Origin: Clostridiaceae bacterium
GTDB taxonomy: Bacteria > Bacillota > Clostridia > Monoglobales > Firm-18
Assembly (NCBI GenBank): GCA_012511915.1
Contig: JAAZFB010000089.1
Span: 1 to 25,113, forward strand
DNA length: 25,113 nt
Reading direction: 5' to 3'
In this document: positions 23,401-25,113 of the stretch, piece after piece
How positions within the stretch are numbered: position 1 is the first letter of the stretch
Layout: the number at the start of each line of letters is the position of its first letter
Position numbers and translations under genes: made by a program
Notes under the pieces: generated by a model
The model's input: only the letters and a program-made list of their open reading frames with translations
The model's database searches: none
Told to the model about the DNA's origin: nothing

Positions 23401-23786
23401 AATCCCAAAACAATGAAGGTAACGGCGAGATTGTTACGCTGACATTCGGTGTAAATGAAAAAAATCCAATCATTGCAGACAGTGATTATTTCAAATCCTA
23501 TGATATCAAGTTTGATTATTTAGAATCGAGAAACTCTGACGGTGAGTTAGTCAGTGTGTCCTCCGCACTGGGAAAAATCAATTTAGTTAAAAATGTTAAG
23601 GGTGATGTTGACGGTGATACCCAAATAACAGATTGGGATGGAATATTGCTTAACAGATACCTAAATAACATACCTGTTGATATGTTGGTTATTCCGGCAG
23701 ACATAGACGGAAACGGTGTACTAGAAGATAGAGATGTAATCTTGCTGCTTCGTCATAATGCAGGACTGTACACATTTACACAATAG
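20439..23786 (+). CDS. Secreted MACPF (perforin-like) protein with cohesin and dockerin domains
   Basis: The 1115-residue protein starts at GTG 20439. In order it has a signal peptide (about 1-32); a segment DADVTSSIELGKGYN shared with the second MACPF gene; a MACPF domain (about 45-350) with signature YGTHV-x6-GG at 194-206 (Val in place of the usual Phe/Tyr); a GLUG-like beta-rich region (about 395-780, with FTGVFDGGNYTISYLKL); an Ig-like domain (about 821-906); a cohesin-like domain (about 907-1050, APGNDIKVHIYLEN); and a C-terminal type I dockerin (1054-1115) with two calcium loops, DVDGDTQITDWD and DIDGNGVLEDRD. MACPF proteins oligomerise into membrane pores; cohesin and dockerin pair in cellulosomes. 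Having both in one chain could allow chaining or attachment to a scaffold. The target membrane is unknown. The gene is intact. Confidence 0.88.
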   Translation: MRKNLFSKKLVSSTICASMAMSMCPIFNSVYALTDADVTSSIELGKGYNIFSGKSIESGSLSNYQIFKSSEGLSSNRIRVAKTEGKATYITDMSSYLNSKHTNVETSVEASTHFLIGKMNMKAKFGFSGNWSSGEKTKNEHFMMEVNSIAYQYALNMGASDPWGENEDGTYKTLNDKFVEALIGLEPELLFSRYGTHVITKYDAGGTAYAAYEGKSIESSSSEKFYIETNAEVYFQPNRLFNINTSISAAGGEDNSDASENQNKQTSMKVRGGDTMYSSFEQLLSGDADEQVQAWLSSMYETDPLTNSSKAVIISDDNLELYPIWNFLELKDSKKYSSRIAELKNYYLTHANNEYVDFYKEFIYNDYIDGGYNESNFVEVEGELDEPLDPVVEVDDDYIQISTQNDLARIGRITDYPLDGKYVLTNDISMDKYFGGIGTPEAPFTGVFDGGNYTISYLKLNPQYYLQKYAFSGLFPYNSGTIKNLNIKDCNNSCVPSAAEENATNSIEFIMTASPNIDAKVFSGVLCGYNAGIIENVSIENVVSVPKFSISSASSLYLYSSPCIGYNIGILNNISAKDCYYAQTMNLTSCTTNGNYAGIVCGKYYAKIENSPQVSNIFVTNNRIYSSQNTVSGRGAVFGYCSILNGVLDDNCTNIISYDNIVGESGAAHDDKGQLFGRSEIAAITQVGNLFCKGEAINQADTNTTVKSCADFAELFKATNSLIKLSDSWDVDGMKPYLVTNVTKPYFILLHRPGLTCYQNGIIDTNNMKLYYAKNPSDVSTYKDITTSAKYVYDFSEAGPTTVKFSYLQYDNEFRMYALEKAPKQLNILSLGKTEYKQGEEADTSLLTIELVFNNGDTEFISNENGAIKTSIDNVVFEGDVGERDVTISYQGMTGAYKVNVIHDGVCGKLVIKEANAAPGNDIKVHIYLENNPGLISLRSKLYYDKTAFTLKSVSDNKVLTGFKDPTDSGLLALTNPQVLKWLDEDYESQNNEGNGEIVTLTFGVNEKNPIIADSDYFKSYDIKFDYLESRNSDGELVSVSSALGKINLVKNVKGDVDGDTQITDWDGILLNRYLNNIPVDMLVIPADIDGNGVLEDRDVILLLRHNAGLYTFTQ

Positions 23787-23794
23787 GAGGACTT

Positions 23795-24517
23795 ATGAAA
23801 AAACTATATTTAACAATTATAGCTTTAATTATTTGCTTTAGTTGTTTTGCGGTTCATGCTGAAACCGGGCCTGCCATTGTTTCAAGTGATGTATATGTTA
23901 TGCCGGGCGATATAATTATTGTTCCTGTTGCAATCGAAAACAACAGCGGGATTATTTCTTTTAAATGTTCTGTAGATTATAACAAGGACGAATTCGAATT
24001 TGTAAAGTGTGATGATACAGAATTATTGTCAGGTTTTCAAAGTACATATTTTGTTGAGGGTGCTTATTTGTTAAGATATCAAACAGCACTTAATCAGGAA
24101 AACAATATGAGTAATGGAGTTGTAGCTAACCTAACATTTAAAGTAAAGAACGGTTTTTCAGGAAAAAGCAACATTGCTTTAACATACAAAGAGGCTAACC
24201 GACTTGAAGATGACAAGTATACTGTATCTAACGTTAAGTTTGAAAGCGGAAACATAACTGTGAAATCAAACGTTGTTTTACTTGAAAATAATAAGGCTTC
24301 ATTTAAGGGAATAACGGGCAAATGCTTAGGCGTGATTGCAAGCTATAAAGGTGCAGTATTAGTTGATTTTAAGTTTTTTGATATTGAAAATGATGCAGAA
24401 TTTAATATCAGCGAGCAAATAAATACAGAGGGTTCAACTGAAATTAAAGCATTTTTGTGGGATATTGTAACAAACATGAAACCACTTTGTGAAGCAGAAA
24501 AGGAGAGTGTAAAATGA
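23795..24517 (+). CDS. Secreted single-cohesin protein
   Basis: The 240-residue protein starts at ATG 23795 behind AGGAGG, 8 nt after the MACPF stop. It has a clear signal peptide (MKKLYLTIIALIICFSCF, cleavage near residue 22), a cohesin domain (about 25-155, with MPGDIIIVPVAIENNSGIIS and GVVANLTFKVKNG), and a C-terminal module (about 160-240) ending in IKAFLWDIVTNMKPLCEAEK, a motif seen at the ends of extracellular proteins of Ruminococcus-like bacteria. It has no dockerin, sortase signal or membrane anchor. The likely role is to bind a dockerin, perhaps that of the preceding MACPF protein, although binding specificity cannot be read from sequence. Its TGA overlaps the next ATG by 4 bp. Confidence 0.85.
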   Translation: MKKLYLTIIALIICFSCFAVHAETGPAIVSSDVYVMPGDIIIVPVAIENNSGIISFKCSVDYNKDEFEFVKCDDTELLSGFQSTYFVEGAYLLRYQTALNQENNMSNGVVANLTFKVKNGFSGKSNIALTYKEANRLEDDKYTVSNVKFESGNITVKSNVVLLENNKASFKGITGKCLGVIASYKGAVLVDFKFFDIENDAEFNISEQINTEGSTEIKAFLWDIVTNMKPLCEAEKESVK

Positions 24518-25113
24518 AGATAAAATATAGTAAGATATTATCATTTGCAATGTCTGTTTTTTTAGCTGTTACAAGCACAACAATTGTAACACCTATTACA
24601 GCAAAGGCTTTTACAGATGCTGATGTAACATCAAGTATTGAACTTGGAAAGGGTTTCAATTTATTGTCGGGGAAAATGATAGAAACTCAAAATCTCTCGG
24701 CTTATGAAGTATTTAAAAGTAACGAGGGCTTATCCACTAACAGAACAAGAGAGGGATCTGTTGATTCCGAGCTTACTTACATTACCGATATGTCGTCATA
24801 CATAAGAAATACTACAACAAATGTAAGTGCGAGTGTTGATGTACATACGGAATTTATTTTGGCGGAGACCGATATTAAAACAAAATTTGGTTTTTCCGGT
24901 CAATGGTCAAGCTCTGACAATACTAAAAAGACAAGCATGGGTATGTCCATTAAAGCTAAGGCTTATCAATATGCACTGAATATGGGCGCTTCTGATTTGT
25001 GGGGCATGAATGCAGACGGTTCATATAAAACATTTAATGACCAGTTTATGGATGATTTGATATCTCTTAACCCAAAGGCTTTCTTCAATAGATACGGAAC
25101 GCATCTTATAACA
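24514..25113 (+). CDS. Second MACPF (perforin-like) protein, 3' end outside the window
   Basis: Translation from ATG 24514 (AGGAGAG ribosome binding site) is open to the right edge, 200 codons. It begins with a signal peptide (MKIKYSKILSFAMSVFLAV, cleavage near residue 31-32) and then follows the first MACPF protein closely: FTDADVTSSIELGKG, TYITDMSSYI, TKFGFSGQWSS, AYQYALNMGAS and finally NRYGTHLIT, where the window ends inside the MACPF signature. By eye about half the residues are identical to the 20439 gene over this stretch. It is a tandem paralogue; whether it also carries cohesin and dockerin cannot be seen. The 4-bp ATGA overlap with the cohesin gene indicates one operon. Confidence 0.87.
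   Translation, partial: MKIKYSKILSFAMSVFLAVTSTTIVTPITAKAFTDADVTSSIELGKGFNLLSGKMIETQNLSAYEVFKSNEGLSTNRTREGSVDSELTYITDMSSYIRNTTTNVSASVDVHTEFILAETDIKTKFGFSGQWSSSDNTKKTSMGMSIKAKAYQYALNMGASDLWGMNADGSYKTFNDQFMDDLISLNPKAFFNRYGTHLIT

Overview
The window looks like chromosomal DNA of an endospore-forming, low-GC Gram-positive bacterium of the class Clostridia, probably near Oscillospiraceae/Ruminococcaceae. The reasons are a SPOCS (DUF3794) protein, SpoIIE, a SpoIVFA/SpoIVFB-like pair, the Firmicutes order yybS-gdpP-rplI-dnaB, AGGAGG-type ribosome binding sites, and cohesin and dockerin domains of the cellulosome type. This placement is inference from gene content; no rRNA gene is present.

Left part (1-8.6 kb), mostly minus strand: a truncated SPOCS-domain gene runs off the left edge. 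A divergent membrane-anchored M23 peptidase gene follows on the plus strand. Then, read right to left on the minus strand, come spoIIE, a 74-residue unknown, ilvE, a hemolysin III/TrhA-type membrane protein, a short SpoIVFA-like protein and a spoIVFB gene broken by a one-base frameshift.

Middle part (8.8-17.2 kb), plus strand: a good sigma-A promoter leads into a housekeeping run of DUF2232/yybS, gdpP (c-di-AMP phosphodiesterase), rplI, dnaB, tilS and hpt, then ftsH and tRNA-Thr(CGT) with a strong terminator. ftsH carries two in-frame TAA codons (codons 13 and 175) while the rest of its reading frame stays intact.

Right part (17.2-25.1 kb), accessory: a two-component system (AgrC-like histidine kinase and LytTR response regulator, minus strand) lies between two nearly identical 160-bp inverted-repeat elements. 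Each element has its own 3-bp target duplication (TTA and TCA). A 46-bp relative sits upstream of spoIIE. Beyond them a plus-strand operon begins: a TM2-domain protein, a 1115-residue secreted protein with MACPF (perforin-like), GLUG-like, Ig-like, cohesin and dockerin regions, a secreted cohesin protein, and a second MACPF gene cut by the right edge. The last three start codons overlap or closely follow the preceding stop codons. Upstream of the operon are a perfect 25-bp tandem duplication and a pair of LytTR-type 9-mers spaced 21 bp apart in front of a promoter with a weak -35.

My reading is that the right-hand block is a regulated secretion module in which perforin-family pore-forming proteins may be assembled through cohesin-dockerin contacts, controlled by the neighbouring LytTR system. 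The domains are visible in the sequence. Assembly, regulation and target are inference.
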